From: Actinomycetes bacterium
GTDB lineage: Bacteria > Actinomycetota > Acidimicrobiia > Acidimicrobiales > RAAP-2
Direction: 5' to 3'
NCBI GenBank assembly: GCA_021795095.1
Contig: JAJYPU010000009.1
Coordinates: forward strand, 1-30,618
Length of the DNA: 30,618 bases
Positions 7,920 through 15,804 of the stretch are shown piece after piece (the stretch's first letter is position 1; each line of letters starts with the position of its first letter). Both the position numbers and the translations under genes were made by a program. The notes under the pieces are model-generated. The model made no database searches, was not told where the DNA came from, and saw only the letters and a program-made list of their open reading frames with translations.

Positions 7920-8591
7920 ATGGCGATGATTGTGACTACGAAGGACACGACGGCCCTGAGTGACGCCGAATTGGCCGAGATGGCCGATCTCTGCGTCGAC
8001 CGTGAACCGAATTTCGACATCGGCTTCCTGTCGAAGCAGCGTGAGGAGTGGGTGCTGGTCACCCACGCCCGCGAGGGATCCAAACTGCGGGGTTACTCAT
8101 TTAGCACCTTGGAGCGGATTGGTGGCACACCATCGTTGCTGGTCGGACTGCTCCTGGTCGATCGCAACGCGAAGTCGGACCAGACCCTGCGGTCGATCCT
8201 GCACGATCAGTTCCGTCGGGCGCTGCTGGCCTTTCCCGACGAGGATGTTCTGCTCGGCGCGCGCCTGACCTCGCCCGACGGGTTCCGCGCGTTCGCGGGC
8301 CTCGAGGACATCGTGCCACGTAAGGGTTACAAGCCAACCGGCGAGGACCGCGCGTGGGGTCGGCGACTGGCCAAGCGATTCGGCGCCGAGAAAGCCATCG
8401 ATGATCACACCTTCGTGATGACGGTCCCATCGGGGCCCGTCGGCTGTCTCGACTACGTGGCCGCCAAGGGGGCCATCCCCGACGGCGCCGACGAGTTCTT
8501 CGCGGACTTGTGTCCAGAGGCCGGTCAACGACTCATCGCCTTCGGCTGGGCGATGGCGGAATCGCTCGCGTCGGGCAAACTGCCCCGCTAG
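7920..8591 (+). CDS. uncharacterised protein downstream of dnaE
   Basis: I do not recognise this 223-residue protein. It is soluble-looking, without signal peptide or membrane helix. Visible features are an acidic N-terminal helix (LSDAELAEMADLC), a beta-rich stretch (EEWVLVTHAREGSKLRGYSFSTL), a hydrophobic strand followed by basic residues (LLVGLLLVDRNAKSD), then an Arg-rich helix (DQTLRSILHDQFRRALLAF) and, at ~135-160, a basic part ending WGRRLAKRFG. The strand-helix order faintly recalls a GNAT acetyltransferase fold, but no acetyl-CoA motif is clear, so I do not assign one. It has its own promoter and is not simply read through from dnaE. The C-terminus converges with the minus-strand 8608 gene, 16 nt away. 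Confidence 0.75.
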   Translation: MAMIVTTKDTTALSDAELAEMADLCVDREPNFDIGFLSKQREEWVLVTHAREGSKLRGYSFSTLERIGGTPSLLVGLLLVDRNAKSDQTLRSILHDQFRRALLAFPDEDVLLGARLTSPDGFRAFAGLEDIVPRKGYKPTGEDRAWGRRLAKRFGAEKAIDDHTFVMTVPSGPVGCLDYVAAKGAIPDGADEFFADLCPEAGQRLIAFGWAMAESLASGKLPR

Positions 8592-8622
8592 CGCGCAGAC
8601 GGATTCGCTAGCCCCGGGGCAG
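8580..8622. terminator. stem-loop between convergent genes, possible bidirectional terminator
   Basis: CTGCCCC-GCTAGCG (8580-8593) pairs with CGCTAGC-CCC-GGGGCAG (8606-8622): two 7-bp helices separated by a 3-nt bulge, with a 12-nt loop. It overlaps the ends of both convergent genes. There is no T run, so termination activity is uncertain. Confidence 0.45.
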
Positions 8623-9327
8623 CAGTCCCGTGCAACTCTTGTAACAGTGGCCGTCAACGGGGCGTGACAGCGTGGTCAGCACGTAGGTGGGCCGAAACCC
8701 GAGCGACGTGGCGAGGTCCTTGCCCGCGAGGGACGACTGGCGCGTCGCCTCCATTGTTCGGATGGCGTGGCTGTCCTCGCAGACGAGCCAGACATCGTCG
8801 CCGAACCACCCGAAGCGCACCCACGTCGATCCGTCGTCGTGACGGCGCAGCAGCTGCGGTCCCCGATCGGCGGCGATGAGCGCGACGCTCGGTCGCTCGC
8901 CGCGGAACTCCCAGTACGGGGCGCTCGGACCCCGGAAGCCGAACAAGGGGCCATCGGCGGGCGTTGCGAGCTCTTCAAGCCAGTGACGGATGTGTCTGCC
9001 CCGATACGACCCGAGACGTCGAGGGAGGTCGGCGATGGTGACTGCCTCGGGTTGGGCGAGGTCGGTGCGCTCGATGTCGCCCGCCAACTGCCCCTCGACG
9101 ACGTCGAACGTGACCAGGTCGGTCTCAACCCCCCTCGGCCAGGGGATACGCCAGCGAACGATGGTGTTCGAGGCGAGGTCCATCACGGTGGTGGTCTCGT
9201 TGGTCGAGCCCAGGACGAGGCCGAACATCGTCGAGTTCGGCGAGAGGTCGACGGTCGGATGGTGCACCATGCGCTCGACGAGCTGCTTGATCTCACGAAC
9301 GGCCGGGTCGCGGGAGAGCAGCGCCAT
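8608..9327 (-). CDS. uncharacterised protein coupled to the YyaL-like gene
   Basis: I do not recognise this 239-residue protein. It begins MALLSRDPAVREIKQLVERM, has no signal peptide or membrane helix, and is rich in beta-forming segments with many Trp and Arg residues (FGWFGDDVWLVCE, YWEFRGERPSVALIAADRGPQLL). Two cysteines near the C-terminus (HCYKSC) form a CX3C pair that could be redox-active or bind metal (inference). The start is ATG 9327, sharing TGATG with the stop of the upstream thioredoxin-fold gene, so the two are translationally coupled and may act together. An open frame runs upstream to 9414 but lies wholly within the upstream gene. Confidence 0.72.
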   Translation of the reverse strand: MALLSRDPAVREIKQLVERMVHHPTVDLSPNSTMFGLVLGSTNETTTVMDLASNTIVRWRIPWPRGVETDLVTFDVVEGQLAGDIERTDLAQPEAVTIADLPRRLGSYRGRHIRHWLEELATPADGPLFGFRGPSAPYWEFRGERPSVALIAADRGPQLLRRHDDGSTWVRFGWFGDDVWLVCEDSHAIRTMEATRQSSLAGKDLATSLGFRPTYVLTTLSRPVDGHCYKSCTGLLPRG

Positions 9328-11312
9328 CAGCGAATCGAGCGGAGTTGATCGTCGAGTTGATCGACGGTGCGAACCGGTGCGAGGCAGACGCCGCGCCGAC
9401 AGACGTAGGCCCAACCGGGCTTGCGTCCGGCCAGTAACGGCGAGGAACCCGATCCGGTGACGAGAACGGCGTGTGGCATGGACATCAATCGTAGGTGACC
9501 GCTGAGGGGGCTCACGGGTCCCGGGATGACGACCTCGACGCCGTCGAGGGCGAAACCGGCGGCGTCGACCAGATCGGGAACGCTGGTCGGGTGATTGGTC
9601 AAAAGGTTGCCGGCCACCTCGACGAGTCGCTGGGCGGCCCCGAGGAGGTCGGCGCGCTCGTCGATGAGGCCGAGCCGGGCCAGAGCCCGGGTCGCCACGG
9701 CGTGGCCCGAGGGTGTGGCCCCGTCGAAGAGACCCTTGGTGCGCACGAGGACGTCCGTGACGAGGTCACTTGATTCGTAGAGCCCGGTGCCCGTGACCGA
9801 TTCGTCGCGGGTGGGTAGGGGTCCGTCCCAGTAGTGGGCGAGGAGGTAGGCCGCGTCATCACGGGCCCATTGGAGCCACGAATCGTCCCCGTTCACCTCG
9901 AACGCGTCGAGTTCGGCGTCGATGAGCCACGCGAGGTCACTCGCTGTGGCGTGCGCCGCCCGTTGCCCGACTCGGAACCACGTCCCATCGATCAGGTGCG
10001 TCGCTCGCAGCGAATCGAGTAGCGCACGACCGTCGGCGATGAGATCGGTGTCGCCGGTCGCGAAGAAGGCGCGTGCCACCATGGCGTTCCACTCAAGCAC
10101 GACCTTGTCATCGCGCGACGGTTGGGGGCGCCGTTGGCGCGCGACCTGAAGGGCGCGGTGGGCAAGGTCGAGGTGCATGGGCGTCACGAACGGTTCACCC
10201 GGTGCCAGGTTGGGCACCGATCGTCCGTCGAGGTCACCGGATGGGGTGATCTGCCACCGTCGCATGACCGCATCGCTGAGGTGGGCCAGGCCGGCTTCTT
10301 CAAGCACCGCCGTCACCTCGTCCGGCGTCCAGGTGATGTGTGAGCCCTCGATGCCCGCCGCGTCGGCGTCGAGGGAGGACGCGTAGCCGTCGGGGGTCGC
10401 GAGCTCACGTCGAACGAAGTGCAGGGTTTGAAGCGCGACGTCGTGCCACTCGTCGTTCTCCGTTCGCCGGTGGGCTCGCAAGTAGCACAGGGCTAGCAGC
10501 GCCTGGTCGCTCAGCATCTTCTCGAAGTGCGGCACGCGCCACCGATCGTCGACGCTGTAACGCGCGAAGCCACCACCGAAGTGGTCGTAGAGCCCACCAT
10601 GGGACATCGCGTGAAGTGTGAGCGTCGCGGCCTGACGCGAGGTCTCGTCATCGCCGTCCATGAGGGCGTCCACGTAACTCGGGCGCGGGAACTTGGGTGC
10701 GCGGCCGAAACCACCGTGCTCATCGAGGCGTGACGTGAGCTCTTCGCGCAGGCGGCGCCGAATCGACGCGAGATCGAGGCGCTCGCTGGGTTCAGTGAGG
10801 TGGTCGATGAAGGAGACCTCGCGTCGAAGCGCGGCGTCCAGTTGATCCGCCTGGTCAGTCACGAGCGTCCGCGCGTTGGTCCAGGCGTCGCGCACCGCTC
10901 GCAGGAGCCTCGGGAACCCGACGGTTCCGGCGCGATCGGAGGGTGGATAGTAGGTCCCAGCGAGGAAGGGCCGTCCATCGGGCGTGAGGAAGACCGACAT
11001 CGGCCACCCCCCCTGTCCTTTGACCAGTTGGGTCGCCGTCATGTAGATCGTGTCGAGGTCGGGTCGTTCTTCGCGGTCGACCTTGATGGCGATGAAGTGC
11101 TTGTTGAGGAACTCGGCAATGGCGAGGTCTTCGAATGACTCGTGGGCCATGACGTGACACCAGTGACAGGCGGCGTACCCGATGGAGAGGAAGATGGGCC
11201 GATCGAGTTCGCGCGCGCGCTCGAGCGCGTCTTCGCCCCACGGCCACCAGTCAACGGGATTGTCGGCGTGTTGACGCAGGTACGCCGAGTTCGACGAGGC
11301 CAATCGATTCAT
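9327..11312 (-). CDS. YyaL/DUF255-family thioredoxin-fold protein
   Basis: The 661-residue protein belongs to the DUF255 (YyaL, human SPATA20-like) family: an N-terminal thioredoxin-like domain followed by an (alpha/alpha)6 barrel like N-acylglucosamine epimerases or glycosidases. The N-terminus has NSAYLRQHADNPVDWWPWGEDAL and the active-site-like ACHWCHVM with Cys49 and Cys52; QGGWPMSVFLTPDGRPFLAGTYYPP follows near residue 105. The barrel covers ~170-600. The biochemical role of the family is unsettled; a redox or glycan function is only suspected. The length is typical. ATG 11312 follows a TAACAT box by 6 nt with no Shine-Dalgarno, pointing to a leaderless message. Downstream it is coupled to an unknown gene. 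Confidence 0.88.
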   Translation of the reverse strand: MNRLASSNSAYLRQHADNPVDWWPWGEDALERARELDRPIFLSIGYAACHWCHVMAHESFEDLAIAEFLNKHFIAIKVDREERPDLDTIYMTATQLVKGQGGWPMSVFLTPDGRPFLAGTYYPPSDRAGTVGFPRLLRAVRDAWTNARTLVTDQADQLDAALRREVSFIDHLTEPSERLDLASIRRRLREELTSRLDEHGGFGRAPKFPRPSYVDALMDGDDETSRQAATLTLHAMSHGGLYDHFGGGFARYSVDDRWRVPHFEKMLSDQALLALCYLRAHRRTENDEWHDVALQTLHFVRRELATPDGYASSLDADAAGIEGSHITWTPDEVTAVLEEAGLAHLSDAVMRRWQITPSGDLDGRSVPNLAPGEPFVTPMHLDLAHRALQVARQRRPQPSRDDKVVLEWNAMVARAFFATGDTDLIADGRALLDSLRATHLIDGTWFRVGQRAAHATASDLAWLIDAELDAFEVNGDDSWLQWARDDAAYLLAHYWDGPLPTRDESVTGTGLYESSDLVTDVLVRTKGLFDGATPSGHAVATRALARLGLIDERADLLGAAQRLVEVAGNLLTNHPTSVPDLVDAAGFALDGVEVVIPGPVSPLSGHLRLMSMPHAVLVTGSGSSPLLAGRKPGWAYVCRRGVCLAPVRTVDQLDDQLRSIR

Positions 11313-11318
11313 GGCGAG

Positions 11319-11324
11319 ATGTTA
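11319..11324 (-). promoter_or_regulatory. leaderless -10 box of the YyaL-like gene
   Basis: TAACAT on the minus strand, 6 nt before ATG 11312. The same box at the same spacing occurs before menE and the 30485 gene. A matching -35 is not evident. Confidence 0.5.
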
Positions 11325-11329
11325 CGGGT

Positions 11330-12304
11330 CTAGGTCGACGAGTCGGACCGGTGCGGCGCCGTGAGCCACCGCCAGGACGGGGTATCCCCGAGGTCGCTGC
11401 GCATCGGCGGGAGCGCCCCGCGACGTTCGCATGTGATCGCGGCGATTGCCATCGCGGCGGTCAGTGCGTCGCTGACAGCGTCGTAGTCGTCAATGGCGCG
11501 CCGGTCGAGGTGATGTCCAACCCACCACGAGAGGAAGCCGCCCACCAGCGCGTCACCGGCACCGATCGTGTCAACGACGGACCGGTCGTCGACGGGGAAG
11601 TGGGACACGCCACGGGGGCTGAGCAGCCGGACCGGCCGGGGGCCGTCGGTGACGATGATCCAGGGCACTCCGCGCTCGGCGATAGATCGAGCGGTGTCGA
11701 GATGTTCACGGTTGGGGTCGATGAATTCGAGGTCGTCGACGCTGACCTTGACGACGTCGGCACGTGCGAAGAGATCATCGAGACGAGACCGGTAACGACT
11801 CGGGTCGGTCGTGGCACTCGGGCGGCAGTTCGGGTCGACGACGACCAGGGTGGTGGGATCGGCTGCCACCACCAAAGATGTCGCGGCGCTAGCCATCGGC
11901 TCGACGAGAAGCCCGAGTGTCCCGACATAGAGTGCGGCGGGCGCCACGAGTCCGTGGTATCGCTCAAGCGCTGTGGCGGCGTCGATCTCGAAGGCTGCGG
12001 TGTCGCTCAGGTAGAAGGTGTAACTCGTCGAGGCCCCTCGTGAGTCCACGACTGCGAGGCTGGTTGGTCTCGTTGATGGTCGATCGAACGTGATGACCAC
12101 GCCGTCGTCCAGGAGCGTGTCGCGAAGCTGGACGCCGAAACGGTCGTTGGCGATGCCGCTGAAAAAGTGCGGTCGAAACCCGAGCCGCGCGATCGTCCGT
12201 GCGACCGTGAACGGTCCACCGCCGGGAATCGGCGTGACGCCTTCGTCGCCAATCACCAGATCGACGAGGTTCTCGCCGACGACGACGACCTCGTCAGTCC
12301 CCAT
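11330..12304 (-). CDS. PfkB-family carbohydrate kinase (fructokinase/ribokinase-like)
   Basis: Phosphorylates a sugar with ATP. The 324-residue protein has the N-terminal PfkB pattern (VVVGENLVDLV, then PGGGPFTVARTIARLG near residue 28), strand-rich lid residues, and the C-terminal signature DTIGAGDALVGGF with the catalytic Asp of GAGD. Substrate identity cannot be read; the GG...A spacing and neighbours favour a hexose such as fructose. ATG 12304 is chosen because a GGTGG sits upstream and the family homology begins right there; starts at 12313 (GTG) or 12361 (ATG) would add residues without family character. It diverges from lacI, with the LacI-type operator between them. Together with the following binding protein, permease and ATPase it recalls the rhizobial frcRBCAK fructose locus (inference). 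Confidence 0.87.
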   Translation of the reverse strand: MGTDEVVVVGENLVDLVIGDEGVTPIPGGGPFTVARTIARLGFRPHFFSGIANDRFGVQLRDTLLDDGVVITFDRPSTRPTSLAVVDSRGASTSYTFYLSDTAAFEIDAATALERYHGLVAPAALYVGTLGLLVEPMASAATSLVVAADPTTLVVVDPNCRPSATTDPSRYRSRLDDLFARADVVKVSVDDLEFIDPNREHLDTARSIAERGVPWIIVTDGPRPVRLLSPRGVSHFPVDDRSVVDTIGAGDALVGGFLSWWVGHHLDRRAIDDYDAVSDALTAAMAIAAITCERRGALPPMRSDLGDTPSWRWLTAPHRSDSST

Positions 12305-12360
12305 GGCCGCCACCCGTCTGTGATTCGATACTGCGCTCACGGTTCCCCAGACTCGCGTCA

Positions 12361-12389
12361 TTGATGTGACAACGTTATCTCGTTACACT
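12361..12389 (+). promoter_or_regulatory. lacI promoter with embedded operator O1
   Basis: TTGATG (12361-12366) and TACACT (12384-12389) are separated by exactly 17 bp, and the spacer holds TGACAACGTTATCT (12367-12380). That differs at two positions from the perfect palindrome before the binding-protein gene. A repressor here would block lacI and, lying between the divergent genes, possibly also the pfkB-type kinase. Confidence 0.7.
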
Positions 12390-12437
12390 GACGTTCACCG
12401 CATTGGCGGGTGGTGCTTGAACGCGTGAGGAGAGTTC

Positions 12438-13481
12438 GTGTCTAACGAACCTGACGAACCAATGATCACGTCGAGAGCGACGATGAAGGATGTCGCGAAC
12501 GTTGCCGGCGTCAGTTTGAAGACGGTCTCTCGCGTGATCAATCACGAATCGAACGTGAACGAGCAATTGGTGCAGCGGGTCGAGGACGCGGTTCAGAAAC
12601 TCTCGTATCGACCGAACCTCAAGGCGCGGTCGCTTCGTCGCCTAGACGGTCGATCGTCGACGATTGGCGTCCTACTCGAAGACCTTTCCAACCCGTTCTC
12701 GGCGACGATCATTCGCGCTATCGAGGAGGTGGCTACGCGGCGGGGCGTCTCGGTGCTCGCGGGAAGTCTTGACGAAAGTGCGGACCGCGAACGATCGCTC
12801 GCGACGTCGATGTCGAGCCACCAGGTGGACGGCATGATTCTGGCTCCAGCGAGTCAGTCACACGACTACCTAGCGCGCGACCAACACGCAGGAACCGCCT
12901 TCGTCTTCGTCGATCGGCCGCCGATCGATCTGGACGCCGACCATGTATTGAGCGACAACCGCGACGGAACTGCACGCGCAATCGACCGGCTGTTGGACCT
13001 CGGACATCAACGAATTGGGTTCCTGGGCGACGACGCCGTCCTGTGGACGGCGCGCGAGCGGTACTTGGGCTACGAGGAGGCGCATCGGGCCCGTGGGCTG
13101 GAGGTCGCAAGTGAACTCGTCCACCTCAACGTTCGATCCAGTTCTGCGGCATCGATGTTGGTCGACCGGATGCTAGAGCTCAGCGACCCGCCAACGGCCA
13201 TCTTTGCGAGTCGCAATATCCTCACCATTGGTGCGGTCAGGTCGCTGCGTGCCCACGATGTCGAGAGACGCACCGCGCTGGTCGGCTTCGATGACTTCCC
13301 GCTGGCCGACCTGCTCGTACCCGCCGTATCCGTCGTGGCCCAAGAGGTGTCAATGATCGGTCGTCGAGCGGCCGAGCTGCTCTTCAACCGGTTGGATGGC
13401 GACCGTTCGGCGACCCAGCGGGTGGTCATTTCGACGAGGTATGTCGCGCGCGGCTCGGGCGAGATTCGACCGCGGCGGTAG
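12438..13481 (+). CDS. LacI-family transcriptional regulator
   Basis: The 347-residue protein has the LacI helix-turn-helix near its N-terminus (MKDVANVAGVSLKTVSRVIN, residues ~16-35), the hinge helix region (LSYRPNLKARSLR, ~55-67), and a periplasmic-binding-protein-like effector domain (~70-340) with GVLLEDLSNPF and VALVGFDDFPLADLL-type sequences. Such proteins repress sugar genes and release DNA when bound to sugar. GTG 12438 follows GAGGAGA by 4 nt; ATG 12462 or 12483 would remove residues before the HTH. Its own promoter contains one operator and the next gene's promoter another, so it likely represses itself and the transporter. The start codon lies within a small GTTCGT/ACGAAC stem (12434-12450). 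Confidence 0.9.
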   Translation: MSNEPDEPMITSRATMKDVANVAGVSLKTVSRVINHESNVNEQLVQRVEDAVQKLSYRPNLKARSLRRLDGRSSTIGVLLEDLSNPFSATIIRAIEEVATRRGVSVLAGSLDESADRERSLATSMSSHQVDGMILAPASQSHDYLARDQHAGTAFVFVDRPPIDLDADHVLSDNRDGTARAIDRLLDLGHQRIGFLGDDAVLWTARERYLGYEEAHRARGLEVASELVHLNVRSSSAASMLVDRMLELSDPPTAIFASRNILTIGAVRSLRAHDVERRTALVGFDDFPLADLLVPAVSVVAQEVSMIGRRAAELLFNRLDGDRSATQRVVISTRYVARGSGEIRPRR

Positions 13482-13505
13482 CGTCACAATTTCTCGTGTG
13501 CTGCA

Positions 13506-13534
13506 TTGACGCGCGAAGTCACGGTCGCTAATCT
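13506..13534 (+). promoter_or_regulatory. promoter of the first sugar-binding-protein gene
   Basis: TTGACG (13506-13511), a 17-bp spacer, and TAATCT (13529-13534) form one of the best sigma-70-type promoters in the window. The start point should fall near 13541, inside the operator. Confidence 0.75.
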
Positions 13535-13536
13535 CT

Positions 13537-13550
13537 AGACAACGTTGTCT
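13537..13550. promoter_or_regulatory. LacI-type operator O2, perfect 14-bp palindrome
   Basis: AGACAACGTTGTCT is perfectly self-complementary and has the central CG of LacI/GalR-family sites. It begins 2 nt after the -10 and covers the expected transcription start, so binding would block initiation. A near copy lies in the lacI promoter at 12367-12380. Confidence 0.8.
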
Positions 13551-13599
13551 GACGGGCGTTGGGAAGTGCTCGACGTACCGAATATCAGGGGGAGAACCA

Positions 13600-14691
13600 A
13601 TGAAGAGAGACCAATCGCGGTTGGGACGAGGCAGGATGACACGGTTCATCAGTGCCAAGTCAGTTCTGTCGGGGGCGCTGGTGGCGAGTTCCCTCGCGTT
13701 GATAAGTGTTGGCTCGTCATCTGTCGCGAGTGCCTCCGCGAAGAAGATAACGGTCGCCTTTGTGGTCGGGGCCGAGGCGGACCCATTCTTCATCTCGATG
13801 AACGCTGGCGCTCAAGCTGAGGCGACGAAGCTCGGGGTGAATCTGATCTGGCAAGGCAACCCCTCGCAGTACTCGCCTTCGACGCAGATCCCTATCGTCC
13901 AGCAGGTCATTTCGCAACTGCAGTCCAGCAAGCCCAGCGCCCTGGTGCTCGGACCCACGGACCCGAAGGCGCTGCAGCCCTACGTCAACCAGGCAGTGCA
14001 CGACGGTATCGCGACCTTCAACGTCGACTCGTCGGTTGCCAACCTTTCCAAGGTCATCTCGTTCGTCACGGGTAACAACGCACAGGGCGGTGCGGCTGCC
14101 GCAGATGCGCTCGCCAAGGCAATGGGTTACAAAGCGGGCAAGAAGTACAACGTGGCCGTCGGTATGACGTCGCCGACCGCTACCACGAACGTGCTCCGGT
14201 TCAAGGGCTTCAAATCAGAGGTGGCAAAGAAGTATCCGGGTATCAAAATCGTGGCAGAAGCGTACTCACAGTCGAACCCAACGACCGCCAACTCCAATAT
14301 CCAAGGATGGCTCACCAAATACGGTCAGGGAAGTTCGGAGCCGCTGAACGGGATCTTCGCCATTGACGGCACCAACGCCGAAGGGGCAGCGAGCGCACTG
14401 CAAGCGGCCGGCCTGGCCTGCAGTGCGAAGTCGTGTGGCGCGGGCAAGGTGGCATTGGTCGGGTACGACGCCTACAGCACCAACGTGAGCCTGCTCCAGA
14501 AGGGCATCTTCGCGGCGTTGATCGCTCAGAACCCCGCCAAGGAGGGCATGCTTTCCGTGCTCAACGCGGTGAACTATCTCAGGCACCACAACGCCAAGGG
14601 GATCAAGCACTTGATCACGTTGCCCAATGTGACCCTGACGCCGAGGACTCCCGCGGCCCTGCTCGCCAAGTACACCTACCAGACGGCCTAG
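13600..14691 (+). CDS. sugar ABC transporter substrate-binding protein (system 1)
   Basis: The 363-residue exported protein belongs to the ribose/galactose-type Peripla_BP_4 group. A basic N-terminus and hydrophobic stretch (SGALVASSLALISVG) end in ASASA-KK, a signal peptidase I site; there is no lipobox cysteine. The mature part has KITVAFVVGAEADPFFISMNAGA, the usual first strand and ligand-binding loop, then VLGPTDPKALQPYVNQA and a late VALVGYDA motif. ATG 13600 follows GGGGGAGA. The gene is first in an operon with permease and ATPase and sits behind a LacI-controlled promoter. The ligand is unknown; a fructose, ribose or similar sugar fits the neighbouring kinase. Confidence 0.9.
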   Translation: MKRDQSRLGRGRMTRFISAKSVLSGALVASSLALISVGSSSVASASAKKITVAFVVGAEADPFFISMNAGAQAEATKLGVNLIWQGNPSQYSPSTQIPIVQQVISQLQSSKPSALVLGPTDPKALQPYVNQAVHDGIATFNVDSSVANLSKVISFVTGNNAQGGAAAADALAKAMGYKAGKKYNVAVGMTSPTATTNVLRFKGFKSEVAKKYPGIKIVAEAYSQSNPTTANSNIQGWLTKYGQGSSEPLNGIFAIDGTNAEGAASALQAAGLACSAKSCGAGKVALVGYDAYSTNVSLLQKGIFAALIAQNPAKEGMLSVLNAVNYLRHHNAKGIKHLITLPNVTLTPRTPAALLAKYTYQTA

Positions 14692-14707
14692 ACGCTGGGA
14701 ATGGCGC

Positions 14708-14749
14708 CCACGCCCAACGACGCCCACGTGTGGACGTCGTTGGGCGTGG
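14708..14749 (+). terminator. strong stem-loop between binding protein and permease genes
   Basis: A perfect 15-bp stem (14708-14722 with 14735-14749) encloses a 12-nt loop that can pair further (CCAC/GTGG). It is not followed by a T run. In sugar ABC operons such a hairpin after the binding-protein gene often protects the upstream message or limits read-through, so that binding protein exceeds permease; that role is inferred. Confidence 0.7.
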
Positions 14750-14784
14750 TTGTCGTTGCCGCAATTTGATGAGGAGGCGAGGTC

Positions 14785-15804
14785 GTGTCCCACTCGGCGA
14801 GTGAATCGATCGCCCCGATCAGTAACGAAGGCGAACCGACATCGTTGGTACGCCGACTGATCGGCAATCAGCAGTTCATGTTGTTCATCGTGTTCGTCGC
14901 GATCTTCATGTTCTTCACCTTCAACGACTCGGTGTTCGCATCCGCCAGTGAAATCGGCAACAACATCACCGACTTCAGCACGCTGGTGCTGCTCGCAGTT
15001 GGCGAGACATTCGTGATTGCCACGGGCGGGATCGACCTCTCTGTCGGGGGTGCATCGGGATTCGCAGGCGTCGTTGGAGCGATCGTGATGGAGCATCTGT
15101 CGGCGCACGGGGAGTGGCTGGTCCTGGGCGTCGGCACACTGGTGTGCCTCGGGGTCGGCGTCGGCATTGGTTTGATCAATGCGGCGTTGATGCATTACGC
15201 CAAACTCGTCCCCTTCGTGGCCACCCTCGTCACGATGGGAGCGGCAGAGGGCATGAGCCTGGTGCTGACCGGCGGTGCGCCAGTCGGTTCGAACTTTGGT
15301 GCCATCACGCTCACCGAGCCGCGACTCGGCGTCTTCTCATACCCAGACATCGTCATTATCCTCATCACGATCGCGGCGGGTCTTTACCTCCACTTTTCCA
15401 AGTTCGGGCGTTACACCTTCGCCATTGGCTCCAACGCCTTCGCGGTGCGCGCGGTGGGCGTCAACGTTCGCAGACATTTGACGTGGGTCTACGTGCTGTC
15501 AGGGGCACTTGCAGGGCTGACCGGCATGTTCATCTATATGCGCTTGGGATCGGGCGCCCCATCAGCGGGAGTCGGGACTGAACTCGTCGCAATCGCCGCC
15601 GTCGTCATCGGGGGCGCACGTCTCACCGGTGGTTCAGCGCAGCTAACCGGGACGATTCTTGGCGCATTGATCTTGACAATCGTCTCAAGTGGACTGATCA
15701 TCATGAATGTCTCGCCGAATTTCAATCAGGTTGCCGTGGCTATCTTGATTGCCTTGGCGGCGGCATTCCAGGCGTTACGCAAAGGGTCGAGGACGGACAT
15801 ATGA
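14785..15804 (+). CDS. sugar ABC transporter permease (system 1, RbsC-like)
   Basis: The 339-residue integral membrane protein is of the BPD_transp_2 (RbsC/XylH/FrcC) type, with about eight to ten hydrophobic helices from residue ~30 to 335. Family signatures are GETFVIATGGIDLSVGG (~residues 73-89), the conserved cytoplasmic loop near FAIGSNAFAVRAVGVNV, and IAAVVIGGARLTGG. Residues 1-28 are hydrophilic. GTG 14785 is preceded by GAGGAGGCGAGG. It ends inside the start of the ATPase gene (ATGA overlap). It presumably forms a homodimer through which the sugar bound by the preceding protein passes. Confidence 0.92.
   Translation: MSHSASESIAPISNEGEPTSLVRRLIGNQQFMLFIVFVAIFMFFTFNDSVFASASEIGNNITDFSTLVLLAVGETFVIATGGIDLSVGGASGFAGVVGAIVMEHLSAHGEWLVLGVGTLVCLGVGVGIGLINAALMHYAKLVPFVATLVTMGAAEGMSLVLTGGAPVGSNFGAITLTEPRLGVFSYPDIVIILITIAAGLYLHFSKFGRYTFAIGSNAFAVRAVGVNVRRHLTWVYVLSGALAGLTGMFIYMRLGSGAPSAGVGTELVAIAAVVIGGARLTGGSAQLTGTILGALILTIVSSGLIIMNVSPNFNQVAVAILIALAAAFQALRKGSRTDI

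Noticed and set aside
8767..9348. A 193-codon plus-strand frame opposite the 8608 gene
   Set aside because: The minus-strand gene is coupled to its upstream neighbour, while the plus frame has no start signal.
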